Source: Actinomycetes bacterium (lineage in GTDB: Bacteria; Actinomycetota; Actinomycetes; Streptosporangiales; Streptosporangiaceae). Taken from it: DNA of 12,659 nucleotides. The stretch is from the NCBI GenBank assembly GCA_025964635.1, contig JAOPYP010000165.1:1-12659 (forward strand). The letters run 5' to 3'. Shown here one piece after another: positions 1 to 7,500 of this stretch. Below the pieces are notes generated by a model, which saw only the letters and a list, made by a program, of their open reading frames with translations, searched no databases and was not told where the DNA came from. The position numbers and the translations under genes are program-made. Numbering within the stretch: the stretch's first letter is position 1; each line of letters opens with the position of its first letter.

Positions 1-327
1 GACAACGGCGTCACGTCTAGCGAATGCAGCAGCGTGACCCAGAACGCGTGGGACTTCACCGCTTATACGGTGGCGTTCGCGAAGAACACGTCGGTGACGT
101 CGACTCCGACACCGACTCCCACGCCGACCACGTCGTCACCTACGCCCACGCCCACTCCGACGTCCACTTCGGGCGGCTGCTCTGCGGCGGCCTGGGTGTC
201 CAACCAGTCGTACGTTTCGGGGGACGTGGTGTCGTACGGCGGGAACAAGTGGACCGCCAACCAGTGGAATTATGACGAGGTCCCGGGCGGCGCATCGGGC
301 GCCTGGAACAACGACGGTCCTTGCTGA
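1..327 (+). CDS. C-terminal part of a secreted carbohydrate-active protein with a CBM5/12 chitin/cellulose-binding domain (5' end outside window)
   Basis: The frame is open from base 1, so the gene begins before the window; 108 residues are visible. Residues 1-33 are the end of an unidentified upstream domain. Residues about 34-59 are a Pro/Thr/Ser repeat linker of the kind that joins domains in secreted actinomycete glycoside hydrolases and LPMOs. Residues 60-108 match the CBM5/12 (ChtBD3) pattern: Cys60, an AW near the start, a Y..GD.V.Y.G..W.A core, a W in NQWN, a PGG turn, the last W in the AWNND segment, and terminal Cys108. In this family the two end cysteines usually form a disulfide and the aromatic residues bind crystalline chitin or cellulose. 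The protein is therefore probably an exported polysaccharide-degrading enzyme. The catalytic class (GH18, GH19, AA10 or other) cannot be told from what is present. A strong stem-loop follows the stop codon. Confidence 0.85.
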   Translation, partial: DNGVTSSECSSVTQNAWDFTAYTVAFAKNTSVTSTPTPTPTPTTSSPTPTPTPTSTSGGCSAAAWVSNQSYVSGDVVSYGGNKWTANQWNYDEVPGGASGAWNNDGPC

Positions 328-330
328 AAT

Positions 331-369
331 GTGGCGCGGGGCGACTCCATACGCGCCGCCCCGCGCCAT
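331..369 (+). terminator. Stem-loop terminator after the CBM5/12 gene
   Basis: Bases 333-343 (GGCGCGGGGCG) are the exact reverse complement of 357-367. The T332-A368 pair extends the stem to 12 bp, with a 13-nt loop. It begins four bases after the stop codon. There is no clear U tract, which is common for actinomycete terminators. Confidence 0.75.
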
Positions 370-688
370 CAGCCAATCCGCTACCACCTGACCCGGCCCG
401 GCATCGGCGCGCTGCATGTTGGACCGGCGCGCCGACATCGGGCCGGGTGGCGTTGGTATGACTATGGCGTTCCGGTCTGGTGCTGGCGCTGGCAGGGTGC
501 TCGCGGGCTGCCGTGACACCCGTGCGGCACTCGGGGACTTGGCGGTTTATGACCCGATTCCCCTGCTAGCCGCGCGCAGTTGGTCACCTGGCGAGGCCGG
601 AAAAGCCGGTTGTTATGACTGGGGTGAGACGCTGGAGGCGCCTATGCACGCCGCAGCCGGCGCTGGCCTGGCTCCGATGACTCGCGGA
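370..688. other. Intergenic region without a supportable gene
   Basis: Open frames here lack convincing codon bias or recognisable motifs. One rightward frame from 458 starts with a short hydrophilic run and an L-A-G-C lipobox-like tetrapeptide, but its third-position G+C is modest, it runs antisense into the ATPase gene, and it resembles no known protein. Three copies of the hexamer TATGAC (457-462, 548-553, 614-619) fall here, with a fourth at 833-838. Small G/C hairpins also occur, for example CCGG-aaaag-CCGG next to the copy at 614. Confidence 0.5.
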
Positions 689-880
689 TCATTCCGTTTC
701 GTCACCCGGTGTGCCCGGCGCTTGGGTGTCCCGAGATTGACTGCTGTCCGCGTGTTCTTGGCGGGTGCGGGCTTCCGCAGAATGGGCGGGTGCCGTGCCA
801 GGCGATGCCAGATTCTCGCCGGAGTCTCCGGCTATGACCACGACGACGATCACAACGTTCCGCGTCGATGGGCGGGTCAT
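689..880 (-). CDS. Possible 63-residue hypothetical protein, ATGA-coupled to the ATPase gene
   Basis: The ATG at 880-878 overlaps the TGA stop of the ATPase gene (879-877) as ATGA, the usual mark of translational coupling. The 63-residue product starts MTRPSTRNVV, has a short hydrophobic run of Val/Ile (residues 9-17), and then a polar tail rich in Glu, Ser, Thr and Gly that ends DETE. Third codon positions are mostly G or C, in keeping with coding. No family is recognised. No separate Shine-Dalgarno is visible, so expression would depend on ribosomes finishing the ATPase. The frame could also be chance in a high-GC genome; conservation of the overlap in relatives would decide. Confidence 0.35.
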   Translation of the reverse strand: MTRPSTRNVVIVVVVIAGDSGENLASPGTAPAHSAEARTRQEHADSSQSRDTQAPGTPGDETE

Positions 881-1335
881 GGCTTGACCACTGCGGCCCA
901 AACCACTTTCCCGCTGGCATGTTCCGGCTGAAAAGCTCCCCAATCTTCGCTGAGTGCCTCGACCAGCCAGAGCCCGCGTCCTCCTTCAGACTCGGGGTCC
1001 AGTTCCTGCCGCGTCGGCATCCGGTTGTTGCCGTCCCAGACCTGCAGGAGCACGGTTCGGTAGTCGGATAGCAGCCACAACCGCACCGGTGGCATCCCAG
1101 GTGACCACCGTCCGCCGAACCTGCTCCCGACTAACCCGCGTGAAGCCCTGATCCCGTTAGTCACCAGCTCGGAGACGACCAGCTCCGCCGGATCTGCCAG
1201 CTCCTGCAGCCCCCACTCAGCCAGCACCAGCCGCGCGTGTCCCCGCGCACACGGCACGGCCGTGGGCAGGACCCCCAGTTCCAGGTACGACTGCAGCGGC
1301 CAGACGGCAACGGCAGCCATCCCTTGGTTGCTCAT
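877..1335 (-). CDS. ATP-binding protein, GHKL/HATPase_c_2 fold (anti-sigma-factor-like, RsbW type)
   Basis: The 152-residue protein carries the GHKL ATPase motifs in order: an N box with Glu56 and Asn60 (SELVTN), a G1-like box at 99-107 (VWDGNNRMP, Asp101), and a glycine-rich G2 box at 118-125 (GGRGLWLV). The opening WPLQSYLELG...PTAVPCAR is typical of the single-domain actinomycete family related to RsbW/SpoIIAB anti-sigma kinases. Such proteins commonly sit beside XRE-DUF5753 and DUF397 genes in abaA/whiJ-like clusters, as here, where the XRE gene diverges from it. Kinase activity and partner are unknown. The ATG at 1335 has no good ribosome-binding site. An internal ATG at 1320 has AAGGG directly against it, too close to be normal, so the start is uncertain. 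An 11-bp inverted repeat (1349-1359/1407-1417) lies in the presumed leader. Confidence 0.88.
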   Translation of the reverse strand: MSNQGMAAVAVWPLQSYLELGVLPTAVPCARGHARLVLAEWGLQELADPAELVVSELVTNGIRASRGLVGSRFGGRWSPGMPPVRLWLLSDYRTVLLQVWDGNNRMPTRQELDPESEGGRGLWLVEALSEDWGAFQPEHASGKVVWAAVVKP

Positions 1336-1348
1336 GGCTTTGGAAAGG

Positions 1349-1417
1349 AGGACCGGCGCCAGAGCTGTACTGGGGGAACGTGTGCGGAGCCCGCGGTCCC
1401 ACGGCAGCGCCGGTCCT
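1349..1417. repeat. Inverted repeat in the ATPase leader region
   Basis: AGGACCGGCGC (1349-1359) is the exact reverse complement of 1407-1417, with 47 nt between. In the leftward transcript the stem would close 13 nt before the ATPase ATG. It could be a leader hairpin or a regulator site; nothing in the sequence chooses between these. Confidence 0.5.
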
Positions 1418-1561
1418 GCCGGCCAAGGAGATCTAGCTCTCGCGATGCCTGTGGACGGGCACGGAGATTGGTCGCTCGGCTACTCATGGTGTGTTCCACC
1501 ACCTATGCGTCGGAGGCTGTGCAACGCTGTCTGAGTCATCATGCCTCTGCCGTCAAGATGA

Positions 1562-1581
1562 TGCAACATTGCATAAGCAAT
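1562..1581. promoter_or_regulatory. Two overlapping palindromes upstream of the XRE gene, candidate operator
   Basis: TGCAA-CA-TTGCA (1562-1566/1569-1573) overlaps ATTGC-ATAA-GCAAT (1568-1572/1577-1581). The block is AT-rich against its surroundings. It lies 26 to 45 bases before the XRE ATG and just before its ribosome-binding site, which fits an autoregulatory operator. No clear -35/-10 pair could be fixed around it. Confidence 0.5.
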
Positions 1582-1606
1582 GAGAAGAAACCTTGGAGGA
1601 CCTGTC

Positions 1607-2464
1607 ATGCCAGGCAAGCGCCAGACCCCCACGGTCCGACTCCGCCGCCTAGCGGCTGAGCTGCGGTCATTGCGCGCGTTGTCCGGCCTCACGAGGGAGA
1701 CGGTCGTGGAGCGCACCGGGATAAACGCGGCGACGCTCTATCGCATCGAGCACGGCCGCGTCCGACCGCAGACCCGCACGTTGCGGACCCTGCTCGACCT
1801 CTACGGCGTGGACCAGGACCAACAAGCCGAGCTCGTCTCCCTGCTACGTGACGCACGGCAGCGAGGCTGGTTGCACGCTTATCAGTCGGAACTACCTGAG
1901 CACTACACGACGTACATCGGCTTCGAGGGTGAAGCGCACAGCGTGTGGAACTACGAATCTCTGTTCGTGCCGGGCTTGCTTCAGACCGAAGACTACGCAC
2001 GCGCTGTGATCCGGGGTGGCCTGCCGCACGCGAGCCGCGATGAGGTTGAGCGCAGGGTCGAAGTGCGTATGGAACGACAGGCGGTACTGCGCAACGACAA
2101 CCCGCTCAATCTGTGGAGCATCGTCGACGAAGCTGCGCTCCGGCGCCAGGTTGGCGGCGCAGCGGTCATGCAGGCCCAACTCCGCTACCTCATGGAGGTG
2201 TCAGAGCTTCCGCATGTCACGCTTCAGGTCATCCCGTTCGACGTAGGCGCCCACGCGGGTATGCCAGGCTCATTCGTGTTCATGCAGTTCGCCGAGGCGA
2301 GCATCCCGGACGTCATCTACATCGACAGCATGGCGGGCGAGCTCTTTCTCGAAGAGGAAGGCGATGTCCGCCGGTATAGACTCATCTTCGAACATCTCCG
2401 TGCAGTGGCTGCCAGCCCGGATGCCTCTAGGTCGCTGATAGTGCCTCTCATCGCGGAGACGTAA
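1607..2464 (+). CDS. XRE-family helix-turn-helix regulator with C-terminal DUF5753 (WhiJ/AbaA-like)
   Basis: The 285-residue protein has an N-terminal XRE HTH at about residues 11-66: LRRLAAELRSLR, then SGLTRETVVERTGINAATLY, and RIEHGRVRPQ. A C-terminal DUF5753 domain follows at about 100-282, with its usual landmarks: the WNYESLFVPGLLQTEDYAR stretch, an Arg/Glu-rich helix at 147-161, LWSIVDEAALRR, and a VTLQVIPFDVGAHAGMPGSF segment. Length is normal for the family. The ATG at 1607 is preferred over an upstream in-frame ATG at 1580 because GGAGG (1595-1599) stands 7 nt before it and the 1580 start has none. The DUF397 gene follows after 17 nt, and the anti-sigma-like ATPase diverges upstream. 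This is the usual three-part arrangement of actinomycete clusters that affect development and antibiotic production (WhiJ; Scr1/Scr2 of S. coelicolor). Its targets here are unknown. Confidence 0.95.
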   Translation: MPGKRQTPTVRLRRLAAELRSLRALSGLTRETVVERTGINAATLYRIEHGRVRPQTRTLRTLLDLYGVDQDQQAELVSLLRDARQRGWLHAYQSELPEHYTTYIGFEGEAHSVWNYESLFVPGLLQTEDYARAVIRGGLPHASRDEVERRVEVRMERQAVLRNDNPLNLWSIVDEAALRRQVGGAAVMQAQLRYLMEVSELPHVTLQVIPFDVGAHAGMPGSFVFMQFAEASIPDVIYIDSMAGELFLEEEGDVRRYRLIFEHLRAVAASPDASRSLIVPLIAET

Positions 2465-2481
2465 GCGAGAGAAGGTGCGGC

Positions 2482-2688
2482 ATGGACGGGTTGGACATCA
2501 GACGTGCCGAGTGGTCTAAGAGCAGCCACAGCAGCGCCAACGGCCAATGCATCCAGGTAGCTCGGAACCTCCCGGGCATGGTGGCCGTACGGGACTCCAA
2601 GAACCCCGGTGGGCCAAAGCTGATTTTCTCACCCGCCGACTGGCGAACCTTCCTCAGCGGTGTAAAGAGCGGCGATCTCAGGCCGTAG
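2482..2688 (+). CDS. DUF397 domain protein, partner of the XRE regulator
   Basis: The 68-residue protein is a complete DUF397: the AEWSKSSHSSANGQCIQVA opening (residues 9-27), the core VAVRDSKNPGGPKLIFSPADWRTFL (34-58), and a short tail. The ATG at 2482 has GAAGG (2471-2475) 6 nt upstream and follows the XRE stop by 17 nt, so the two are almost surely co-transcribed. In characterised XRE-DUF397 pairs of Streptomyces the two proteins act together, and the pair has been discussed as regulator/effector or toxin-antitoxin-like. Direct function in this strain is not shown by sequence. Confidence 0.95.
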   Translation: MDGLDIRRAEWSKSSHSSANGQCIQVARNLPGMVAVRDSKNPGGPKLIFSPADWRTFLSGVKSGDLRP

Positions 2689-2689
2689 A

Positions 2690-2761
2690 CGATTCGCCAA
2701 GCATGTCAACTCCGTGAATCGGGGAAAAGGCTCTGCCAGCGACCCGTGCACGCGTGCTGGC
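2690..2761. terminator. Candidate terminator structures between the convergent DUF397 and 100-residue genes
   Basis: Two weak hairpins fill this convergent gap. One is CGATTC (2690-2695) with GAATCG (2716-2721). The other is GCCAGC (2735-2740) with GCTGGC (2756-2761), whose loop contains most of a perfect 10-bp palindrome, GCACGCGTGC (2748-2757). Neither has a U tract. Position supports a two-way terminator; the stems alone are not strong. Confidence 0.35.
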
Positions 2762-2801
2762 CACAGCTACCGTTCATGACCCACTGCCTCGGTGGTGGTC
2801 C

Positions 2802-3104
2802 TCACTCAGCGGATCCCTTGTGTGCGTCTTCCTGATGCATCCCCTCCGCTGCGGCCTCGGCGAGCAAACGGTAATCAGGACGTGAAAGCTCGCCACGACG
2901 GTAGGCGGCAGCTACCTCGTCGAACGATCCAGGGACCAAGGGCTCAGGATCTTCCTGGGCAGCGGCAGCGAATTCTAGGTACGTCTGTGGTACGCGCCCA
3001 CGTGCTCGTGGCCAAGATCGTTCACGGAAGCGCTGAGCCACTTCTTCTAGGCTCATGGTGCCGTTCCGGAGTGCGGTGATCAACTCGGTAACCTCACTGC
3101 CCAT
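2802..3104 (-). CDS. Hypothetical 100-residue protein, last gene of the HerA-zeta operon (candidate partner/antitoxin)
   Basis: No named family is recognised with certainty. The product is soluble and predicted largely helical. An N-terminal helix (residues 2-14), the segment MSLEEVAQRFRERSWPRAR (17-35), and a charged helical half (about 60-93) joined by a Pro-rich stretch are visible; there is no signal peptide or membrane segment. The ATG at 3104 has CAGGAG 6 nt upstream and follows the zeta-like gene stop by 18 nt, so it is co-transcribed with it. Its size and position beside a toxin-fold kinase make it a candidate antitoxin or regulator. The order would be toxin first, the reverse of epsilon-zeta and PezAT, and it has no detectable HTH. 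The role is inference. Confidence 0.75.
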   Translation of the reverse strand: MGSEVTELITALRNGTMSLEEVAQRFRERSWPRARGRVPQTYLEFAAAAQEDPEPLVPGSFDEVAAAYRRGELSRPDYRLLAEAAAEGMHQEDAHKGSAE

Positions 3105-3122
3105 GATTCACTCCTGGAGTCA

Positions 3123-4505
3123 TCAATAACCAACATGCCTGTTCCTGCTCGCGTCGACAAGTACCGGTCGACCTTGATCTACCGAGTTGTTGTAGATGGA
3201 CCAGCCATTGAATCGATGCTTAACAGCATCGAAGTTTCTCATGTTCTTGCTGCCCCATTCTGGGTCTTCTTGATTCTTAGTCACTTCCGGTGGGACATAC
3301 CTGCCCCCTAAGCCTTTTCCTGCTCGGTAATCGTCGTGACCTTCTCGATGCCTTGACTCTATCCGCTTCAGACTTGTCTCGATGGGAATTTCGACGAAGA
3401 GTCCATCAATGCGAGTGTAACCCGCCGAACTTAGTTCGTTAATTCGCTTTAACGTACTTCCCTCGCTGGACATTGTGATATCCCAAATCAGATTCTTACC
3501 TTCAGCCTGGGCACGCAAGGCAAGCTGGCTGGCCAAGTATGAGGATTCTTCGTGCACTAACTCGGAAGCTTCCATGGGGGAGAGGCCCTCTACCTCAGGG
3601 ATCATACCTCGACGGGCCATTTCTTCCTTCATGCCGTCTGGATTGATCATCAGGTACTGTGACAGGTCAATGCCGGCATGTCGAGTCAAGACGGTTGTCT
3701 TCCCCGCGCCCCCTAGGCCGCCAGCCACGATCGCCTTGAAGTCACAAGGGACGTCCGCTGCCTTCGCATAGAGATCTTCGATGATGGAATCATGGAGGCG
3801 GTCACGCTCCTCTAACCAGACCTCACCTGCCCCGTTGATTGTGTAAGCGCGATCCGTATTGAGGTTCTGCTCATACGCCTTGCTTAGGCCGTCTCGGACG
3901 TCGGTGATGTGCTCCGCCCATTCCCTGTCGGTCAAGGGACGCGTTTGGTCGTCGACGGGCCCGCCGCCATCCGACTTAGGTGCTTCCCCATCCGCCGTAG
4001 CGGGAATCGACATATTCAGGTCGTCGGGTGGGGCTTCTGAGGGTGCCTCGTCGGATTCCTGGGTTAGCTGGTGACCAGGCTGGTCGTCCGGAGGATCCTC
4101 GGTCGGGCGGTTCCCGTACTTGGCAGTTGCGTCAGGCTTGATTCCTGCCTGGTCCGATAGCTCTTCCCGTCTTTCGCTGTCTTCGGGGGCATCCACCCGG
4201 GCGTCGCTGTGCGGGGGTTGATCTTCCGTTCCCGAAGAATCGCCTTCGGCAGGCGGCGGTGCTTCCTCTTGACCCGTTGGCTTTGCCTGGTCCGCCGAGT
4301 CTCTCTGGTCCACGGAGTCCGATCTGCTCGGTGGCGGTTCGTCTGGCGGGGGGATGTCGTCAGCGTGCTCCTGGCGGGTGCGTGGATCCTTGGTCTCGGC
4401 GTCACTTGTCACGGACTCTGCGTATTGCTGCAATCGCTCCTCTTGTCCCCCGTCATCGGCGTGCCTGTTGTCATCCCCAGGATCTGTGACCCGGTCAACG
4501 CCCAC
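3123..4505 (-). CDS. Zeta-toxin-family kinase with long disordered acidic N-terminal region
   Basis: The 460-residue product has two parts. Residues 1 to about 188 are low-complexity, rich in Asp, Glu, Pro, Ser and Gln, with no hydrophobic core. Residues about 190-455 match actinobacterial zeta-toxin proteins (PF06414): a lead-in helix region (EWAEHITDVRDGL), Walker A GGLGGAGKTT (262-271), the MINPDGMKEEM segment (286-296), WDITM (341-345), and an Arg-rich lid-like segment KRIESRHREGH (380-390). Characterised zeta/PezT toxins phosphorylate UDP-N-acetylglucosamine and so poison cell-wall synthesis; activity here is inferred. The start is GTG at 4505, with GGGGAGG about 6 nt upstream overlapping the HerA stop, so translation is probably coupled. 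G+C is low: a hand count of 3121-3240 gives 58 of 120. Leu352 is a TTA codon. Confidence 0.9.
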   Translation of the reverse strand: MGVDRVTDPGDDNRHADDGGQEERLQQYAESVTSDAETKDPRTRQEHADDIPPPDEPPPSRSDSVDQRDSADQAKPTGQEEAPPPAEGDSSGTEDQPPHSDARVDAPEDSERREELSDQAGIKPDATAKYGNRPTEDPPDDQPGHQLTQESDEAPSEAPPDDLNMSIPATADGEAPKSDGGGPVDDQTRPLTDREWAEHITDVRDGLSKAYEQNLNTDRAYTINGAGEVWLEERDRLHDSIIEDLYAKAADVPCDFKAIVAGGLGGAGKTTVLTRHAGIDLSQYLMINPDGMKEEMARRGMIPEVEGLSPMEASELVHEESSYLASQLALRAQAEGKNLIWDITMSSEGSTLKRINELSSAGYTRIDGLFVEIPIETSLKRIESRHREGHDDYRAGKGLGGRYVPPEVTKNQEDPEWGSKNMRNFDAVKHRFNGWSIYNNSVDQGRPVLVDASRNRHVGY

Positions 4506-4518
4506 TTCTCACCTCCCC
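4506..4518 (-). promoter_or_regulatory. Ribosome-binding site of the zeta-like gene, overlapping the HerA stop codon
   Basis: On the minus strand GGGGAGG runs directly into TGA, the HerA-like gene stop (4511-4509), and the GTG start follows after GAA. It fixes the GTG start and implies that a ribosome ending on the ATPase can begin on the kinase. Confidence 0.75.
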
Positions 4519-7500
4519 GTGCCAGGAGTCGCGCCGGCGCGTAGGTAGTCCAGGGGCCAGCGGCAATCGTGAAGCTGGGTGAGCGCCTCGGACAGGCGCT
4601 GCTCCCAGTCCTCGTCACCCGATGTCGCGCCGACTGCCGTCTCCAGGGCGGCCGGCCGCGCGGTCCCGAACGCGATTCGCCGCACCTCGGCCGGGTTCCG
4701 CTGGTCCGCGTCGTACCAGCGCTGAACCACGTCGATCTGGCGGGTGCATGTCTCGCCGGGGATGAGCCGGCCGGTGGCCGATTCCCAGTCCGCCGTCTGC
4801 GGATGCCGGCCGGAACCGGGGGCCTTGCGGTCCAGGGTTTTCAGATCGTCCAGGATCAGGGCCCAGCGGAAGGCCGGGGCCAGCCATTGGGGTTCGGGAA
4901 AGACGCACTCGCGTCCTCCATCCGAGATCCACCGGCGCATGGCCGCCGCCACGTGAGACGCCAGCGCGTCCGGGCTGACCCGGGCCGCGAATGTGCTGGC
5001 CCGGGCGGCGACCCCGGCGTCCACCGCGTGCGATACGGCGCAGTCGCGCACGCGCGTGTCGCCGGACAGGGCAGAGAGCCGGCCAGCCAGTTCGCTATCG
5101 GGGACGGGGGCGGGCATGAGCCACCCGGTCAGATGGGCGAGCACCGCGATCTCGGCCCAGAGCACGAGTCCAGGCTGGCCGACGAGGACCCGTTGGGCGG
5201 CCCGCATGTCGCGCAGCGTGCAAGGGGTGGCCACGCAGTCGGGTCCGCACGTGCGCGAGCGCGGGGACACGATGCCGGCCGGGGAGGCCGTGACCGCGGT
5301 GGCGGCAGCTTCCCGGGCGGTGCCGTCGGGCATCGCCGCCAGCACCGGGTAATCCATGCCGTCGGTGAACACCGCGGCCTGGCCCGGCGGCAGCGTGACC
5401 AGGTACCGGGACTGAGCGTCCGTCATGTTCATGGTCGCCCCGACCATCTCGCGGTCATCGGCCGCGGGGAGACGGTGCACGATCTTGACCGCCGTGTTCT
5501 TGACCGCGTCGGGGATGATCTTGGCGGGGATCTGTTCCGCGATGATCAGGCCCTCGCCATACGCGCGGATCTCGGCGAGCAGCCCGGCGAACATCTCCAC
5601 CGCGTGCGCGGTGGCCCCGGAGCCGCTGCGCTGCTCCTCCGGGCGGCGCAGCAGCCGGTGGGCTTCCTCGAACACCGACACATGGCGCAGCCCGGGGGCG
5701 GTGCCCGGACCACTTCCACGGGCCTGCATGCGCAGGTGCTCTACCAGCTGGATCAGCACCGTCCCCATCAGGAACGCCTTGTCACGGTCGTCGCCGACGT
5801 CCTCGATCTCGAAGACGACGTTGCGGGCCATGAGCTTCCCGAAGTCGATCGGGTGTCCGCCCTCGAAGAACCGGCCGGTGGTGCCCAGTCGCAGGCTGGA
5901 GATCCGGACCGTGATGAACCCGCGCACGTTGTCGGTGATCTCGCGGCCGTAGCCGATCTCGGACACGATCCGCTCGGCAGCGGCCTGCAGATCAGCCAGA
6001 GTCGGGTACCGGGGACGGACCCCGGGCGTGACTGGCTCGCCCAGGGCCAGGTCCCAGCCGGCTTCTTCATAGACCCGGGTGACCGCCGCCGACAGCACCT
6101 GCGGGAACGGCTCGTCAGCGGCGAACGACGCCAGGAACAGGGCCCGGACCAGATCGGCGTGGGTCTGCAGCGGGAAGCGCCGCCCCGCTGCATCGGCGGC
6201 CGGCGCGAGGGGGTTGATCCCCGCCGCGATCTGGTCCGCGTCCCCGGGGCGGATTCGCACCACCCCGCCGGCCGACCCATTCAGCCGCGCGCCCATCAGC
6301 CGGTACTCGGCTTTGGCCGGCTCGACGACCAGCCAGGGCAGACCCGCGCCGGACGCCGCTTCGAGCAGCGCCCGGACGGTCTGGGACTTCCCCGCTCCCG
6401 TCGCCCCGCAGACGAACGCATGCCGGTTCAGCGACGCCGCCGACACTGACAGGTTCCCGGCCGGGATGCCGTTCCGGTCCAGCACCGTGCCCAGGCGCAG
6501 CGGCGACGCCGGGCCCTCGTGTCCCGGCGGAGGCTCCGGGGTCACGTCGAATTCCGGGCGCAGCGTCAGCCGCACGCCCGGCACCTCGACCTCGGGCACC
6601 CGGGCCAGAGTCGCCAGCAGCACGGTGCTGCCGTGAAAGGGGAACGCCGCGGTGGAATCCGTCCGGGTTGGCGTACGGACGTCGGGCTGGGCGCTGAGGA
6701 GTCCGGGGATAGGTTCCGTTGCGGAAATGGAAGGGGTCAGCGTGTACGGAAGGCCGGTGAGGTCCAGTGATGCGCAGAACAGGCCGGCGACGCGGGCGGC
6801 CGTTTCGGGGGTGGCCGCGCCGGCCAGCACGTGCAGCTGCCACAGGCCGGAGGACAGGGCCTGGCGCAATTCGGTGTGGCGCTGTTCGAGGCGGCGGGAC
6901 TCGACGGCCTTTTCCGGGTCCCGCTCCGCCATGGCCGCGGCTAACCGCTGCTTGCCGGCCACCCGCGCGGCGAAGTCCGCGATCTCCGGCGGGGCCACGG
7001 GATCGGCGAGGATCAGCCAGCCGAACGGCCCGTCCCAGGCGGCCAGCAGGCACTCCTCCAGCGGCGCCCGATCGGGTTGGAGGCCGGTGCTGTCACCAGC
7101 GAGGAGGCCGTCGGCGATCCCGCCGATCCGGGTCCAGCAGGGCAGCGCGTTCATCGCGGCCGCCATGCCACCCGGCGCGATGAGCTCGCCCTGGGCGCCG
7201 GCCGGTAAGGCCAGCGTGATCTCGGTGCTGCCGGGGGAGCCTGAGCTCGCCGGCGGCCGGACGCTGCCGCGGAGGGCCGAGCCGGCCAGCAGAACGTCCA
7301 CGGGACCGCCGGACGCGACCCTTACCCAGCCCAGGGCGATCGGGCCCGCGTCTGCGTGGCGGCTGATCCCCGCGTGATAGGCGGAGGCTAGCGCGGCGAT
7401 GCGCTGCGGCCGTCCGGTGTCGCGGTCGATGCCCGCCCGGCCGTCCGGGACCGCATCGTTCGGCCGGCGAGGGATCCGGGTCACGCGGCAGGCGCCGAGG

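Noticed and set aside
416..931. 171-codon rightward frame with a lipobox-like LAGC near its start
   Set aside because: Weak codon bias, no recognisable domain, no good ribosome-binding site, and it runs antisense into the ATPase gene.
4569..6449. 626-codon rightward frame opposite the HerA-like gene
   Set aside because: Antisense shadow of a high-GC gene: Arg/Gly/Asp-rich, no motif, and the opposite strand carries clear ATPase motifs.
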